This document shows positions 63,967 through 64,000 of a DNA stretch of 64,000 nt, piece after piece (position 1 is the stretch's first letter; each line of letters begins with the position of its first letter). Source of the stretch: Bacteroidales bacterium (GTDB lineage Bacteria > Bacteroidota > Bacteroidia > Bacteroidales > F082). A program made the position numbers and the translations under genes. Below the pieces are notes generated by a model. That model did no database searches and was not told the DNA's origin. It saw only the letters and a program-made list of their open reading frames with translations. The stretch is taken from positions 23,540 through 87,539 of the forward strand of contig JACCQN010000007.1 in assembly GCA_015709215.1 (NCBI GenBank), given 5' to 3'.

Positions 63967-64000
63967 ATGCCACCCAAAAAACAAAAAAATACGCAAATTT
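63967..64000 (+). CDS. Possible start of a further gene, cut by window end
   Basis: ATG followed by a basic, AT-rich reading frame (MPPKKQKNTQI) runs off the window. A gene start is plausible after the gap following the 63786 stop, but 11 codons cannot prove it. Confidence 0.25.
   Translation, partial: MPPKKQKNTQI

Overview
The window comes from a chromosome of the phylum Bacteroidota. Several genes are typical of that phylum: DUF4292 and GldH lipoproteins, an UpxY/NusG-like regulator in an export and tyrosine-kinase polysaccharide operon, a degenerate TraR/DksA-type protein next to lspA and ileS, a large N-terminal extension on AtpB and a short epsilon subunit. Several genes are also preceded by the phylum's -7 box TAnnTTTG, sometimes with TTTG about 20 bases upstream. 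Most genes are ordinary housekeeping genes. The genus cannot be named from sequence alone.

Layout. 1-3037: TPR protein (cut by the window edge), DUF4292 lipoprotein and EnvC-like divisome factor in one operon. 3058-6318: an AT-rich type II restriction-modification cassette (methyltransferase, convergent endonuclease, C-protein-like regulator) bracketed by inverted, integron-attC-like repeats. 6449-7661: DUF2202 ferritin-like lipoprotein and the wreck of a DUF5777 beta-barrel gene. 7848-12335: argB-argD-argC-argJ operon. 12438-17661: radical SAM protein, hemW, YceI, C69 dipeptidase, mgsA. 17743-18111: tRNA-Arg(CCT), then a free-standing Trp-rich leader peptide with an intrinsic terminator but no trp genes behind it. 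18313-23341: a fused acyl ligase/acyl carrier/acyltransferase, a UbiA-like membrane protein, and a coupled radical SAM plus DUF6873 pair. 23472-28317: four exported proteins of unknown function ending in a leucine-rich-repeat protein. 28340-31494: GH92 mannosidase and polyphosphate-type glucokinase, both on the minus strand.

32008-39161: a compact integrated element of about 7.1 kb in the 3' end of tRNA-Ala(GGC). It carries a tyrosine integrase, an excisionase-like HTH protein, a DUF3987 ATPase, a DUF6371 zinc-ribbon replication-type protein and three unknown proteins. It has perfect 45-bp att repeats, paired arm-site-like repeats at both ends and a striking iteron-like region. No relaxase or cargo gene is visible.

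39266-44083: the start of an exopolysaccharide operon (export lipoprotein, chain-length/tyrosine kinase, NusG-like factor, sugar epimerase) with no glycosyltransferases. 44300-48950: gldH, rnhA, DUF819 permease, a decayed HlyD-type adaptor, ppa and an NTF2-like lipoprotein. 49197-56741: F-type ATP synthase split into atpBEFHAG (plus) and atpDC (minus), meeting at a ferritin gene. 56852-61547: lspA, TraR/DksA-like gene and ileS. The window closes with a conserved protein of unknown function and probably the first codons of another gene.

The strongest candidate for something undescribed is the orphan tryptophan-leader RNA at 17997-18111. Next are the opposed GTGCCA arrays in the tRNA-Ala element and the attC-like borders of the restriction-modification cassette.
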